This document shows, piece after piece, positions 28,824-38,588 of a stretch of DNA of 47,780 nucleotides (positions within the stretch are counted from its first letter, which is position 1; the number at the start of each line of letters is the position of its first letter). Made by a program: the position numbers and the translations under genes. Source of the stretch: Paracoccus binzhouensis (GTDB lineage: Bacteria; Pseudomonadota; Alphaproteobacteria; Rhodobacterales; Rhodobacteraceae); contig NZ_JAEHFP010000018.1 of NCBI RefSeq assembly GCF_016446475.1, forward strand, positions 1 through 47,780. Direction: 5' to 3'. The notes beneath the pieces are model-generated. The model did not search any database. It was not told the origin of the DNA and saw only the letters and a list, made by a program, of their open reading frames with translations.

Positions 28824-28904
28824 CTCGTTTCGAGGGATGGTGGGCGATCCCCCCGCGCGAAGAAGGCCGGAAGGCCCGGGCAGAACCCCTGGTCAGAAAC
28901 CCGG

Positions 28905-29111
28905 TCAGAAGGCCAGGCCCAGGATCGGCATCCAGCTTGGCGCCCGCGGCGGCCGGTTCAGCGGCAAGCCGGTCAGCGGCCCGCTGCCGGTGTCGATCAT
29001 CACCCGGCCATCGCGATATTCGCGCAGCACCGGCCCTTGCACGCTTTGATAGGCCGAAAGCGCGATGGTCGCATAGTTGCGGACGGGCGTCGGGAAAACG
29101 GCGCGGATCAT
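28905..29111 (-). CDS. Unknown 68-aa protein
   Basis: Not recognised. A small basic protein beginning MIRAVFPTPVRNYATIALSA, with a C-terminal Pro-rich PLNRPPRAPSWMPILGLAF. Its ATG (29111) overlaps the stop of the upstream small gene as ATGA, and GGAG lies upstream, so both genes appear to be one transcription unit. No membrane segment is obvious. Confidence 0.6.
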   Translation of the reverse strand: MIRAVFPTPVRNYATIALSAYQSVQGPVLREYRDGRVMIDTGSGPLTGLPLNRPPRAPSWMPILGLAF

Positions 29112-29353
29112 TGCAGGGCTCCTTTCCTGTCGAGGCGGTGGATGGCGGTGTCCCAAAGCGCGGGGTCGCGGTCGCGCATCAGGTCCCGGGCGGTCTCGAA
29201 CGGCTCGCAGGTGATCAGCCGCAGCGGGATGTCCGAGATCCGATGCGGCCTTCCCGTGCGGCGGTCGATCAGGCTGACCGCATAACGGGGGGTGGGCATG
29301 GCGGCCCGCATCGCGCGATCGGCAAAGGCCGACAGATGGTGCAGTGAGGTCAT
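29108..29353 (-). CDS. Unknown 81-aa protein
   Basis: Not recognised. It begins MTSLHHLSAFADRAMRAAMP and includes RTGRPHRISDIPLRLITCEP; His/Arg-rich, no membrane segment. GGAAGGAG lies about 6 nt before ATG 29353, an unusually strong ribosome-binding site for this window. Two palindromes precede it (29377-29398 and 29405-29421). It is coupled to the downstream 68-aa gene. Confidence 0.6.
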   Translation of the reverse strand: MTSLHHLSAFADRAMRAAMPTPRYAVSLIDRRTGRPHRISDIPLRLITCEPFETARDLMRDRDPALWDTAIHRLDRKGALQ

Positions 29354-29376
29354 CTTTGGCTCCTTCCCTTGGCTGA

Positions 29377-29421
29377 CCTGCCGGTTCGTTCCGGCAGGTA
29401 TATGACGACATAGACAGTCGT
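29377..29421 (-). promoter_or_regulatory. Two palindromes upstream of the small-gene pair
   Basis: CCTGCCGG/CCGGCAGG around a 6-nt centre (29377-29398) lies between promoter and start codon. ACGAC/GTCGT around a 7-nt centre (29405-29421) lies just upstream, in an AT-rich segment that should contain the promoter. The pattern looks like an operator plus a leader hairpin. Inferred. Confidence 0.4.
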
Positions 29422-29631
29422 ATTTTGCAAGATAAATCTCGACCCGCCGTGTCGTGATGAAAGAATGAAGCCGGAACAGAAGGTTGTGCGGCGGTCCTCC
29501 GGGCCTGCAGGGGCGATGCAAAGCGCGGAAAAACGCCGCGATGGCGACGATTCGCGCCGATGCGGTGCTTTTCATCGCACCGGGCGCGGCCTATGGTCCG
29601 GCCCGAGGCGGCGGGCATTTCCGGGGGATTC

Positions 29632-30414
29632 GTGGCGCATATCATCGTTGTCGGGAACGAAAAGGGCGGTTCGGGAAAGTCCACGACCTCGATGCATGTC
29701 GCCACCGCGCTGGCGCGCATGGGCCATCGGGTCGGGGCGCTGGACCTGGACCTGCGCCAACGCAGCTTCGGCCGCTATCTTGAGAACCGCGTGCATTTCG
29801 CCCAGCGTGAGGGGCTGGACCTGCCCACGCCGGTCCTGGGCCATCTGGCGCCCGAGCCCGAGGCGGGCAGCGATCCGCTGTCCCAGGCCGTGGCGGCGCT
29901 GGAGGCGGAATGCGACTTCATCCTGCTGGACTGCCCCGGCTCGCATACCCGGCTCAGCCAGATGGCGCATACGCTGGCCGACACGCTGATCACGCCGATG
30001 AACGACAGTTTCGTCGATTTCGACCTGCTGGCCCGGCTGTCGCCCGAGGGCAAGATTCTCGGCCCCTCGATCTATGCCGAGATGGTCTGGTCGGCCCGCC
30101 AGCTGCGCGGCGAGGCGGGGGCGGGGCCCATCGACTGGCTGGTGCTGCGCAACCGCCTGGGCACCCAGGCCATGCACAACAAGCGCAAGGTCGGCGGCGC
30201 GCTGGCGGCGCTGTCGAAGCGCATCGGCTTCCGCGTTGCGCCCGGCTTCTCCGAGCGGGTAATCTTCCGCGAGCTGTTCCCGCGCGGCCTGACGCTGCTG
30301 GACCTCAAGGATATCGGCACGGAGCAGCTCAACATGTCCAACATCGCCGCCCGCCAGGAGCTGCGCGAGCTGATCGGCGAGTTGAACCTGCCCGGCGTCA
30401 GCATTTCCTTCTGA
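29632..30414 (+). CDS. mipZ: MipZ-type division-plane positioning ATPase
   Basis: A 260-residue ParA/MinD-superfamily ATPase. In alphaproteobacteria MipZ binds ParB and forms a gradient that blocks FtsZ assembly away from midcell. The deviant Walker A GNEKGGSGKST is at residues 8-18, with signature Lys11. DLDLRQRSFGRYLENR and FILLDCPGSHTRLSQMAHT are typical of MipZ rather than ParA. Start is GTG 29632 (VAHIIVVGNEKGG), with GGGGGA upstream. Monocistronic; the RND genes follow after 69 nt. Confidence 0.93.
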   Translation: MAHIIVVGNEKGGSGKSTTSMHVATALARMGHRVGALDLDLRQRSFGRYLENRVHFAQREGLDLPTPVLGHLAPEPEAGSDPLSQAVAALEAECDFILLDCPGSHTRLSQMAHTLADTLITPMNDSFVDFDLLARLSPEGKILGPSIYAEMVWSARQLRGEAGAGPIDWLVLRNRLGTQAMHNKRKVGGALAALSKRIGFRVAPGFSERVIFRELFPRGLTLLDLKDIGTEQLNMSNIAARQELRELIGELNLPGVSISF

Positions 30415-30483
30415 TCCGCGACCGGCATTGTTGCGGGCGGCCGCCGCCATTATGTTGCGCCGCAGATTGGTTAGGAGGGGACG

Positions 30484-31653
30484 ATGACCGCAGCCTGGCG
30501 GATCACCCGGGCCGCGACGCTGGCCCTTGCCCTGTCCCTGTCGGGACCGGCCGCCGCAGCTATGGCCGAGACGGCGGGCGCGGTCGAGCAGTCGGAACTG
30601 CCGGTGGTGACGCTGGCGCGGGCCGAGAAGACGCGGATCGAGGCGCGGGTGCCGGTCTCGGGCTCGCTGGTGGCGCGGCAGGAGGTGCTGGTGCATGCCC
30701 AGGTCGCGGGCTACGAGATCACCGGCATCGAGGCCGAGGTCGGCGACCGGGTGAAGGCCGGCGCGGTGCTGGCGCGGCTGTCCGATGAGGCGCTGTCGGC
30801 GCAGCTGGCCCAAGCCGAGGCAGAATACCAGCGTTCCGAGGCCGGCATCAGCCAGGCCGAAAGCCAGATCGCCAGCGCCGAGGCGACGCTGACCGAGGCC
30901 GCCGCGACCCTGGCCCGCACCCGCAGCCTGCGCCAAAGCGGCAATGCCAGCCAGGCGGTGCTGGACCAGGCCATCGCCGCCGAGGCCTCGGCCCGGGCTG
31001 CGGCGGCTTCGGCCGCGGACGGGTTGGGCGTGGCGCGGGCGCAGCTGGCGCAGGCCGATGCCAGCCGCCGCATCGCCCGGCTGAACCTGGGCTATGCCCG
31101 CATCACCGCGCCGGTCGATGGCGTGGTGGTCGCCCGCACCGCCCGGCTGGGGGCGATCTCGGGCAGCGGCGGCGAGCCGCTCTTCACACTGATCGCCGGC
31201 GGCGAGATCGAGCTCGACGCCGATGTGATCGAGACCGCGCTGTCGCAGCTGAAGCCCGGCGATGCGGCCGAAATCCGCGTGGCGGGCGTGGGCGAGGTCC
31301 GCGGCAGGCTGCGGCTGGCGCCGGCGGCGGTCGATCCGGTGACGCGGCTCGGCTCGGCGCGGATCGCACTGGACCCCGATCCGCGGCTGCGCACCGGGCT
31401 TTTCGCCAGCGGCTGGATCATCACCGACCGGCGCGAGGCGCTGACCGTGCCCAGCTCGGCCATCCTGGCCGATGACCGGGGCGAGCGGGTGCAGGTGGTC
31501 AAGGACGGCCGCATCGAGACCCGCCCGGTGAAGGCCGGGCTGATCTGGCAGGGCCGGCGCGAGATCCTGGAGGGGCTGGCGCCGGGCGAGCAGGTGGTGG
31601 CGCGCGCCGGCGCCTTCTTCCGCAGCGGCGACCAGGTGCAGGCGGCGCCATGA
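30484..31653 (+). CDS. RND efflux periplasmic adaptor (membrane fusion protein)
   Basis: A 389-residue AcrA/MexE-like adaptor linking the inner-membrane RND pump to an outer-membrane channel. The N-terminal signal peptide (about residues 1-28) ends in Ala-rich sequence. A split lipoyl-like domain starts at VSGSLVARQEVLVHAQVAGY. A long coiled-coil hairpin (residues ~105-190, alanine/glutamine-rich) and the beta-barrel domain follow. AGGAGGGGACG lies before ATG 30484. Its stop overlaps the pump ATG. Confidence 0.92.
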   Translation: MTAAWRITRAATLALALSLSGPAAAAMAETAGAVEQSELPVVTLARAEKTRIEARVPVSGSLVARQEVLVHAQVAGYEITGIEAEVGDRVKAGAVLARLSDEALSAQLAQAEAEYQRSEAGISQAESQIASAEATLTEAAATLARTRSLRQSGNASQAVLDQAIAAEASARAAAASAADGLGVARAQLAQADASRRIARLNLGYARITAPVDGVVVARTARLGAISGSGGEPLFTLIAGGEIELDADVIETALSQLKPGDAAEIRVAGVGEVRGRLRLAPAAVDPVTRLGSARIALDPDPRLRTGLFASGWIITDRREALTVPSSAILADDRGERVQVVKDGRIETRPVKAGLIWQGRREILEGLAPGEQVVARAGAFFRSGDQVQAAP

Positions 31654-34600
31654 ACGTCTCGGCCTGGTCCATACGCCATCCGGTGCCGCCCATCGCGGTC
31701 TTTCTCGTCCTGCTGCTGATGGGGTTCTACAGCTTCAGCCGGCTGGCGGTCACGGCCATGCCGAATATCGACCTGCCGCTGGTCAGCGTCGTGGTCAGCC
31801 AGCCCGGCGCCGCGCCCAGCGAGCTGACCAGGCAGGTGATCCAGCCCATCGAGGATTCCATCGCCTCGATCACCGGCGTGCGGCACATCACCTCGTCCGC
31901 GACCGACAGCTCGGCCCGCATCTATGTCGAGTTCGAGCTGGAGACCGATACCGACCGGGCCGTGAACGACGTCAAGGACGCGGTGGCCAATGTCCGCGCC
32001 GACCTGCCCGAATCCATCGTCGAGCCGCTGGTCCATCGCATCGACGTCAGCGGCATGGCGATCCTGACCTATGCCGTCAGCAATCCCGGCATGAGCATCG
32101 AGCAGCTGTCGGATTTCGTCGATGACGTGGTGGCGCGCGACCTGTCCACCGTGCCGGGCGTGGCCAGCATCACCCGCATCGGCGGCGCCGACCGGCAGAT
32201 CAATGTCGATCTGGACCCCGACCGCATCCAGGCCTTCGGGCTGACGGCGGCCGAGATCTCGGAACAGCTGCGGGCCAAGAACATCGACCTGGGCGGCGGG
32301 CGCGGCGACCTGGCCGGCACCGAATATTCCATCCGCGCCCTGGGCTCGGCCGGCGATGTCGAGCGCCTGGCCGCCACACCGATCCTGATCGGCGGCGGAG
32401 AGGCGGGCGGGCGCACGGTGCGGCTGGACCAGCTGGGCAGCGTCAGCGACGGCGCCAGCGAGGAGCGCAAGTTCGCCCTGCTCGACGGCCAGCCGGTGGT
32501 GGCCTTCGGGGTGTTCCGCGCCAGCGGCGAATCCGACCTGGAGGCCGGCGACGGCGCCAAGGCCCGCATCGCCCAGATCGAGGCGCGCCATCCCGGCACC
32601 CGCATTACCCTGATCGACGACGCGACCACCTATACCTCGGGCAGCTACCATTCGACCATGGAGACGCTCTACGAGGGCGCGGCGCTGGCGGTGGTGGTGG
32701 TGTTCCTGTTCCTGCGCAACTGGCGCGCCACGCTGATCGCCGCGGTGGCGCTGCCTTTGTCGGTCATCCCGACCTTCTTCGTCATGCACTGGCTGGGCTT
32801 TACGCTGAACGGCATCAGCCTGCTGGCGATCACCCTGGTCACCGGCATCCTGGTCGACGACGCCATCGTCGAGATCGAGAACATCGTGCGCCACATCAAC
32901 ATGGGCGTGCCCGCCTATCAGGCCAGCATGGAGGCCGCGAACGAGATCGGCCTGACCGTCATCGCCATCAGCTTCTCGATCGTCGCGGTCTTTGCCCCGG
33001 TCAGCTTCATGGGGGGGATTCCGGGGCAGTATTTCAAGCAGTTCGGCCTGACTGTCGCGGTGTCGGTGCTGTTCTCGCTCTTGGTGGCGCGGCTCATCAC
33101 GCCAATGCTGGCCGCCTATTTCCTGCGCGACAACACCCGCCTGGCCGAAGAGCGCGACGGGCCGGTGCTGCGGGCGCTGATGGCGGTGCTGGCCTGGACG
33201 CTGCGCCATCGCGGCCTGACATTGCTGATGGGGCTGGGGGTCTTCGCCGGCTCGATCTTTTCCGCCACGCTGCTGCCGACCGAGTTCATCCCGGCCTCGG
33301 ATGTCGGCCGCAGCCAGATCACCATCGAATTGCCGCCCGGCGCCACGGTCTCGGAAACCGAAGCCGCGGCGCGGATGATCTCGCAACGCATCAAGGCGGT
33401 GCCCGAGGTGCGCTCGGTCTTCGTCAATGGCGGCGAGAACGACGTGGCCAAGGCCAAGCTGATGGTCAATTACGGCCCCAAGGAAGAGCGCGAGCGCTCG
33501 AGCTTCGAGATCGAGGACGCGTTGAAGCGCGACCTGTCGCGGATCCCCGACCTGCGCATCAATTTCCAGAACGAGGAGGGCAATGCCGACCTGTCCATTT
33601 CCGTTCTGGGCGACAGCGAGGAAGGCGCGACCGAGGCGGCCGAGCGGCTGATGGCGGCGATGAAGACCCTGCCGACCCTGGAAGGGGTGACATCCTCGGC
33701 CAGCCTGCAACGGCCCGAGATCCAGATCCATCCGCGCCCCGAGGTGGCCGCGCAGCTGGGCGTCACCGCCAGCGCGCTGGCCACCACGCTGCGGGTGGCG
33801 ACGCTGGGGGACACGGAATCGAACCTGGCCAAGTTCAATACCGGCGACAAGCAGATCCCGATCATGGTGCGGCTGGACGAGTCCGCCCGGCGCGACCTGA
33901 TGACGGTCAGGAACCTGCGGGTGCCCAGCTCGGCCGGGCAGCTGCCGCTGGAGGCGGTGGCCGATGTCTCGCTGTCGGCCGGCGCCACCGAGATCGGCCG
34001 CTACGACCGGCGCTATCGCACCACGGTGTCGGCGAACCTGGCCGGCGGGGCGCTGCTGGGGCCGGTGAACGCGCAGGTCACCGCCTTGCAGAGCCAGGTA
34101 GAACTGCCGCCGGGGACCGAGATCCAGCCCTCGGGCGATGCCGAGATCATGGCCGAGGTGTTCCAGGCCTTCACCGTGGCGATGATCTCGGGCGTGCTTC
34201 TGACCTATGTCGTGCTGGTGCTGCTGTTTCATAATTTCGTCACCCCGGTCTCGATCCTGATGTCGCTGCCGCTGGCCATCGGCGGCGCGATCCTGGCGCT
34301 GTTCCTGACCGGCAATTCCATCAGCATGGCGGTGGTGATCGGCTTCCTGATGCTGATGGGGATCGTGACCAAGAACGCCATCATGCTGGTGGAATTCGCC
34401 GTCAGCTCGATGGACCGGGGCACGGAAAAGCGTGCGGCGATCCTGGATGCGGTGCACAAGCGCGCCCGGCCCATCGTGATGACCACCATCGCCATGACCG
34501 CGGGCATGGTGCCCTCGGCCCTTGGCACCGGCGAGGGGGCCGAGTTCAGCGCCCCCATGGCCATCGCGGTGATCGGTGGGCTGCTGCTGTCCACGCTGCT

Positions 34601-34718
34601 GTCGCTGCTGTTCGTGCCCTCGCTGTTCTCGGTGATCCATGGCGGGCAGGTGCGGCTGGCCTGCTGGCTGCGGCGGCGGATCGGGCTGAACGTGGCGCAG
34701 GGGGCGGCGGGCGAGTGA
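31650..34718 (+). CDS. RND efflux pump, inner-membrane permease
   Basis: A 1022-residue proton-driven transporter of the HAE1/AcrB type with 12 membrane segments and two large periplasmic loops. It starts NVSAWSIRHPVPPIAVFLV. The proton-relay pair is Asp403/Asp404 in TGILVDDAIVEIENIVRH, and the partner Lys is in GIVTKNAIMLVEF. Internal duplication of the two halves is visible. ATGA overlap with the adaptor gene. No outer-membrane channel gene or local repressor is present, so it probably uses a channel encoded elsewhere. Substrates cannot be told. Confidence 0.95.
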   Translation: MNVSAWSIRHPVPPIAVFLVLLLMGFYSFSRLAVTAMPNIDLPLVSVVVSQPGAAPSELTRQVIQPIEDSIASITGVRHITSSATDSSARIYVEFELETDTDRAVNDVKDAVANVRADLPESIVEPLVHRIDVSGMAILTYAVSNPGMSIEQLSDFVDDVVARDLSTVPGVASITRIGGADRQINVDLDPDRIQAFGLTAAEISEQLRAKNIDLGGGRGDLAGTEYSIRALGSAGDVERLAATPILIGGGEAGGRTVRLDQLGSVSDGASEERKFALLDGQPVVAFGVFRASGESDLEAGDGAKARIAQIEARHPGTRITLIDDATTYTSGSYHSTMETLYEGAALAVVVVFLFLRNWRATLIAAVALPLSVIPTFFVMHWLGFTLNGISLLAITLVTGILVDDAIVEIENIVRHINMGVPAYQASMEAANEIGLTVIAISFSIVAVFAPVSFMGGIPGQYFKQFGLTVAVSVLFSLLVARLITPMLAAYFLRDNTRLAEERDGPVLRALMAVLAWTLRHRGLTLLMGLGVFAGSIFSATLLPTEFIPASDVGRSQITIELPPGATVSETEAAARMISQRIKAVPEVRSVFVNGGENDVAKAKLMVNYGPKEERERSSFEIEDALKRDLSRIPDLRINFQNEEGNADLSISVLGDSEEGATEAAERLMAAMKTLPTLEGVTSSASLQRPEIQIHPRPEVAAQLGVTASALATTLRVATLGDTESNLAKFNTGDKQIPIMVRLDESARRDLMTVRNLRVPSSAGQLPLEAVADVSLSAGATEIGRYDRRYRTTVSANLAGGALLGPVNAQVTALQSQVELPPGTEIQPSGDAEIMAEVFQAFTVAMISGVLLTYVVLVLLFHNFVTPVSILMSLPLAIGGAILALFLTGNSISMAVVIGFLMLMGIVTKNAIMLVEFAVSSMDRGTEKRAAILDAVHKRARPIVMTTIAMTAGMVPSALGTGEGAEFSAPMAIAVIGGLLLSTLLSLLFVPSLFSVIHGGQVRLACWLRRRIGLNVAQGAAGE

Positions 34719-34756
34719 GGCCGCTGCCGGGGGCTTCGCGCCCCCGGACCCCCGCG

Positions 34757-34776
34757 GGGTATTGGGAAAACGGAAA
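34757..34776. repeat. Dispersed repeat, single copy
   Basis: GGGGTATTGGGAAAACGGAA resembles one arm of the inverted repeat at 21815 (GGGTATT...ACGGAAA core). It lies in the gap between the RND pump and pdhC, directly beside the terminator hairpin. Confidence 0.5.
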
Positions 34777-34799
34777 AAGGGGGCCGCGAAGGCCCCCTT
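34777..34799 (-). terminator. Bidirectional terminator between RND pump and pdhC
   Basis: A perfect 9-bp stem AAGGGGGCC/GGCCCCCTT with a 5-nt loop. On the minus strand it is followed by TTTTTCC, so it should terminate the pdhABC transcript. On the plus strand the tail is weaker (GTTCGTTCC), but it may also stop RND transcription. Confidence 0.8.
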
Positions 34800-34820
34800 G
34801 TTCGTTCCTGGCGGGTGGGA

Positions 34821-36125
34821 TCAGGCCAGCATGCCCATCGGGTTTTCCAGATGCTTGACGATGGCTTCCAGAAGCTGGGCGCCAAGCGCACCGTCGATCA
34901 CCCGGTGATCCACCGAAAGCGTCATCGACATGACGTTGCGGATCACCACCTCGCCATTCTCGACCACCGGGGTCTGGATGCCGGCACCGACGGCGAGGAT
35001 CGCGCCATGCGGCGGGTTGATCACCGCGTCGAAATTCTCGATGCCGAACATGCCCAGGTTCGAGATGGCGAAGCTGCCGCCCTGGTATTCGTGGGGCGCG
35101 AGCTTCTTGGTCTTGGCGCGGTTGGCCAGGTCCTTCATCTCGGCCGAGAGGGCGGACAGCGTCTTCTGCTGCGCGTCCTTGAGCACCGGGGTGAAGAGCC
35201 CTCCCTCGACCGCCACGGCCACCGCCACGTCCGAGGGTTTCAGCTTCAGGATGCGGTCGCCGGCCCAGACCGCATTCGCGTCCGGCACCTCTTGCAGGGC
35301 CAGCGCGCAGGCCTTGATGATGAAGTCGTTCACCGACAGCTTCACGCCCCGCGATTCCAGCTGCTTGTTCAGCATGGCGCGGAACTTCATCAGCTCGTCG
35401 AGCTTCGCGGACCGGCGCAGGTAGAAATGCGGGATGGTCTGCTTGGCTTCCGACAGGCGCGCGGCGATGGTGCGGCGCATGCCGTCCAGCGCCACTTCCT
35501 CGGTCTCGCGGTCGGCATAGATCTTGAGGATGGTTTCCGCAGCGGGGCCAGCCGGGGCGGCGGCAGCCGGGGCTGGCGCGGCGGCCTTCGGCGCCTCGGC
35601 GGCAGCGGACTTGGCCGCGCCGGGCTTCGCGCCCTCGACATCCGCCTTGACGATGCGGCCATGCGGGCCCGAGCCCCTGATCGCGGCAAGGTCGATGCCC
35701 TTTTCCGCCGCGAGGCGCCGCGCCAGGGGCGAGGCGAAGATGCGCCCGCCCTCGGCCGATTTCGGCGCCGCCGGGGCAGGGGCGGCGGTGGTCGCCGCAG
35801 CCGGGGCGGCTTCGGCTTTCGCCGCCTCGGGCTTGGCTTCCGCCTTGGGTGCCGGCGCCGCGCCGATGTCATCGGCGGATTCGCCTTCCTCCAGCAGCAC
35901 GGCGATGGGGGTGTTGACCTTGACCCCCGCGGTGCCCTCGGCCACCAGGATCTTGCCCACCGTGCCCTCGTCGACGGCCTCGAATTCCATCGTGGCCTTG
36001 TCGGTCTCGATCTCGGCCAGGATGTCGCCGGATTTGACCGCGTCGCCCTCTTTCACCAGCCATTTGGCCAGCGTGCCCTCTTCCATGGTCGGAGAAAGCG
36101 CGGGCATCAGGATTTCTGTCGGCAT
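34821..36125 (-). CDS. pdhC: Pyruvate dehydrogenase E2 (dihydrolipoamide acetyltransferase)
   Basis: A 434-residue E2 core subunit. One N-terminal lipoyl domain (residues 1-~80, lipoylated Lys in [13 protein letters not shown]), an Ala/Pro/Glu linker, a peripheral-subunit-binding domain ([18 protein letters not shown]), a second linker, and the catalytic domain ending with the active-site [26 protein letters not shown] precedes ATG 36125. Transfers acetyl from lipoate to CoA. Last gene of pdhABC; no E3 gene follows it here. Confidence 0.97.
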   Translation of the reverse strand: MPTEILMPALSPTMEEGTLAKWLVKEGDAVKSGDILAEIETDKATMEFEAVDEGTVGKILVAEGTAGVKVNTPIAVLLEEGESADDIGAAPAPKAEAKPEAAKAEAAPAAATTAAPAPAAPKSAEGGRIFASPLARRLAAEKGIDLAAIRGSGPHGRIVKADVEGAKPGAAKSAAAEAPKAAAPAPAAAAPAGPAAETILKIYADRETEEVALDGMRRTIAARLSEAKQTIPHFYLRRSAKLDELMKFRAMLNKQLESRGVKLSVNDFIIKACALALQEVPDANAVWAGDRILKLKPSDVAVAVAVEGGLFTPVLKDAQQKTLSALSAEMKDLANRAKTKKLAPHEYQGGSFAISNLGMFGIENFDAVINPPHGAILAVGAGIQTPVVENGEVVIRNVMSMTLSVDHRVIDGALGAQLLEAIVKHLENPMGMLA

Positions 36126-36137
36126 CTCGCTCGCTCC

Positions 36138-37520
36138 TTAACGGTAGGTGACTTTCTTGACCGCCGCCACCACCTCGTCGGAGGTGATCAGCGCGTGCTT
36201 TTCAAGATTGGCGGCATAGGGCATGGGCACGTCCTTGCCGGTGCAGTTGATCACCGGCGCGTCGAGATAGTCGAAGGCGTTCTCCATGATATGGGCCGAG
36301 AGGTGGTTGCCGATCGAGGCGACCGGGAAGCCCTCTTCTACCGTCACGCAGCGGTTGGTGCGCTTCACCGATTCGATCAGCGTGGCGTAATCGATGGGGC
36401 GCAGGGTGCGCAGGTCGATCACCTCAGCCTCGATGCCTTCCGACGCCAGCTTCTCGGCGGCTTCGAGCGCATGGACCATGCCGATGCCGAAGCTGACCAG
36501 GGTCACGTCGCGGCCGGGGCGCACGATCTTGGCCTTGCCGAAGGGGATGGTGAAATCTTCGAGATCCGGCACCTCGAAGCTGCGGCCGTAGAGGATTTCG
36601 TTTTCCAGGAAGATCACCGGGTTCGGGTCGCGGATCGCCTGTTTCAGCAGGCCCTTCGCATCGGCGGCCGAATAGGGCATCACCACCTTGAGGCCGGGGA
36701 TCTGCGCATACCAGGCGGCGTAATCCTGGCTGTGCTGGGCCGCCACGCGCGCGGCGGCGCCGTTCGGGCCGCGGAAGACGATGGGGCAGCCCATCTGGCC
36801 GCCGGACATGTAGAGAGTCTTGGCGGCCGAGTTGATGATATGGTCGATGGCCTGCATGGCGAAGTTGAAGGTCATGAACTCGACGATGGGGCGCAGCCCG
36901 GCCATGGCGGCGCCGGTGCCGATGCCGGCAAAGCCGATTTCCGAGATCGGCGTATCCACGACGCGACGCGGGCCGAACTTGTCCAAGAGGCCCTGCGAGA
37001 TCTTGTAGGCGCCCTGGTATTCGCCGACTTCCTCGCCCATCAGGAAGACGGTTTCGTCGCGGTTCATTTCCTCTTCCATGGCCTCGCGCAGGGCCTCGCG
37101 CACGGTCATGGTCTTCATCGGCGTGCCTTCCGGCCAGTCGGGCGAGAGGTCCGCGACCGGAGCCGGGGCAGGGGCGGCCGCCTGCGCCGGGGCGGCCGGA
37201 GCCTCGGCTCTGGCCTCGGCGGGTGGGGCCTCGGCGGGCGCCTCGGCTTTCGGCGCCGGGGCGGCATCGACGGATTCGCCTTCCTCGACCAGCACGGCGA
37301 TGGGGGTGTTCACCTTGACCCCCTGGCTGCCCTCGGCCACCAGGATCTTGCCGAGGATGCCCTCGTCGACGGCCTCGAATTCCATCGTGGCCTTGTCGGT
37401 CTCGATCTCGGCGAGGATGTCGCCGGATTTCACGCTATCGCCTTCCTTGACCAGCCATTTGGCCAGCGTGCCTTCCTCCATGGTCGGCGACAGGGCGGGC
37501 ATCAGGATTTCGGTTGCCAT
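36138..37520 (-). CDS. pdhB: Pyruvate dehydrogenase E1 beta subunit with N-terminal lipoyl domain
   Basis: A 460-residue protein made of an N-terminal lipoyl domain (residues 1-~80, [13 protein letters not shown]), an Ala/Pro/Glu-rich linker (~85-135) and the E1-beta catalytic part (from [15 protein letters not shown], with [13 protein letters not shown] and [15 protein letters not shown]). The lipoylated E1-beta is characteristic of alphaproteobacteria. Its lipoyl domain is nearly identical to that of the adjacent pdhC. It lies 12 nt before pdhC and 12 nt after pdhA. Confidence 0.97.
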   Translation of the reverse strand: MATEILMPALSPTMEEGTLAKWLVKEGDSVKSGDILAEIETDKATMEFEAVDEGILGKILVAEGSQGVKVNTPIAVLVEEGESVDAAPAPKAEAPAEAPPAEARAEAPAAPAQAAAPAPAPVADLSPDWPEGTPMKTMTVREALREAMEEEMNRDETVFLMGEEVGEYQGAYKISQGLLDKFGPRRVVDTPISEIGFAGIGTGAAMAGLRPIVEFMTFNFAMQAIDHIINSAAKTLYMSGGQMGCPIVFRGPNGAAARVAAQHSQDYAAWYAQIPGLKVVMPYSAADAKGLLKQAIRDPNPVIFLENEILYGRSFEVPDLEDFTIPFGKAKIVRPGRDVTLVSFGIGMVHALEAAEKLASEGIEAEVIDLRTLRPIDYATLIESVKRTNRCVTVEEGFPVASIGNHLSAHIMENAFDYLDAPVINCTGKDVPMPYAANLEKHALITSDEVVAAVKKVTYR

Positions 37521-37532
37521 GGTTCCCTCCCC

Positions 37533-38564
37533 TCAGGCGTTCTGTTCCGCGCCGCCCTGCGGCACTTCCCCGGCATAGATATCGGTCCAGAGCTCCTCCA
37601 GCGGCGGCTCGGGACTTTCCTTGGCGAATTCGGCGGAATCGTTCACGATATCCTTGATTTCCTTGTCGATGGCCTTGAGGTCCTCCTCGGAGGCGTGCTT
37701 GCCGGTCAGAAGCAGCTCGCGCACATGCTCGATGGCGTCGCGCTCGTCGCGCATCTTCTGCACTTCCTCGCGGGTGCGGTATTTCGCCGGATCGGACATG
37801 GAATGGCCGCGATAGCGATAGGTCATGACTTCCAGGATGTAGGGGCCCTTGCCGGCGCGGCAGTGGGCCACGGCCTTCTCGCCCGCGGCCTTGACCGCCA
37901 GCACGTCCATGCCGTCCACCTGCTCGCCCTTGATGCCGAAGGCCTCGCCGCGGCCGAACAGCGTCGTCGACTTGGTCGAACGCTTCATCGACGTGCCCAT
38001 GGCATATTGGTTGTTCTCGATGACGAAGACCACCGGCAGTTCCCAGAGTTCGGCCATGTTGTAGGTCTCGTAGACCTGGCCCTGGTTCGAGGCGCCGTCG
38101 CCGAAATAGACGAAGGTGACGTTGTCGTTGCCGAGATACTTGTCGGCGAAGGCGAGACCGGCGCCCAGCGGCACCTGCGCCGCGACGATGCCGTGGCCGC
38201 CGTAGAAGTGCTTCTCGCGGCTGAACATGTGCATCGAGCCGCCCTTGCCCTTGGAATAGCCGCCGATGCGGCCGGTCAGTTCGGCCATCACGCCGCGGGC
38301 TTCCATGCCGCAGGCCAGCATGTGGCCGTGGTCGCGATAGGAGGTGATGCGCTTGTCGCCTTCCTTGGCCGCGGCCTCGAGGCCGACGACGACGGCCTCC
38401 TGGCCGATATAGAGATGGCAGAAGCCACCGATCAGGCCCATGCCGTAAAGCTGGCCGGCCTTTTCCTCGAATCGCCGGATCAACAGCATGTCGCGGTAGT
38501 ATTTGAGCAGCTCATCCTTGGACACGTTGGACGTGCTTTGCCTGGCTGCGGGCTTTCTGACCAT
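37533..38564 (-). CDS. pdhA: Pyruvate dehydrogenase E1 alpha subunit
   Basis: A 343-residue thiamine-diphosphate-binding subunit decarboxylating pyruvate. It begins with a short basic leader, then LLKYYRDMLLIRRFEEKAGQ. The ThDP motif is GDGASNQGQVYETYNMA...NN, and the regulatory-loop region YRYRGHSMSDPAKYR is present. GAGGAGGAGG before ATG 38564 is a very strong ribosome-binding site. First gene of pdhABC. Confidence 0.97.
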   Translation of the reverse strand: MVRKPAARQSTSNVSKDELLKYYRDMLLIRRFEEKAGQLYGMGLIGGFCHLYIGQEAVVVGLEAAAKEGDKRITSYRDHGHMLACGMEARGVMAELTGRIGGYSKGKGGSMHMFSREKHFYGGHGIVAAQVPLGAGLAFADKYLGNDNVTFVYFGDGASNQGQVYETYNMAELWELPVVFVIENNQYAMGTSMKRSTKSTTLFGRGEAFGIKGEQVDGMDVLAVKAAGEKAVAHCRAGKGPYILEVMTYRYRGHSMSDPAKYRTREEVQKMRDERDAIEHVRELLLTGKHASEEDLKAIDKEIKDIVNDSAEFAKESPEPPLEELWTDIYAGEVPQGGAEQNA

Positions 38565-38588
38565 GGGCCTCCTCCTCGGGGCAAGGAA

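Noticed and set aside
31092..34640. A 1182-codon open frame on the - strand opposite the RND pump
   Set aside because: Antisense shadow of the RND genes, with low-complexity His/Gln/Arg-rich translation.
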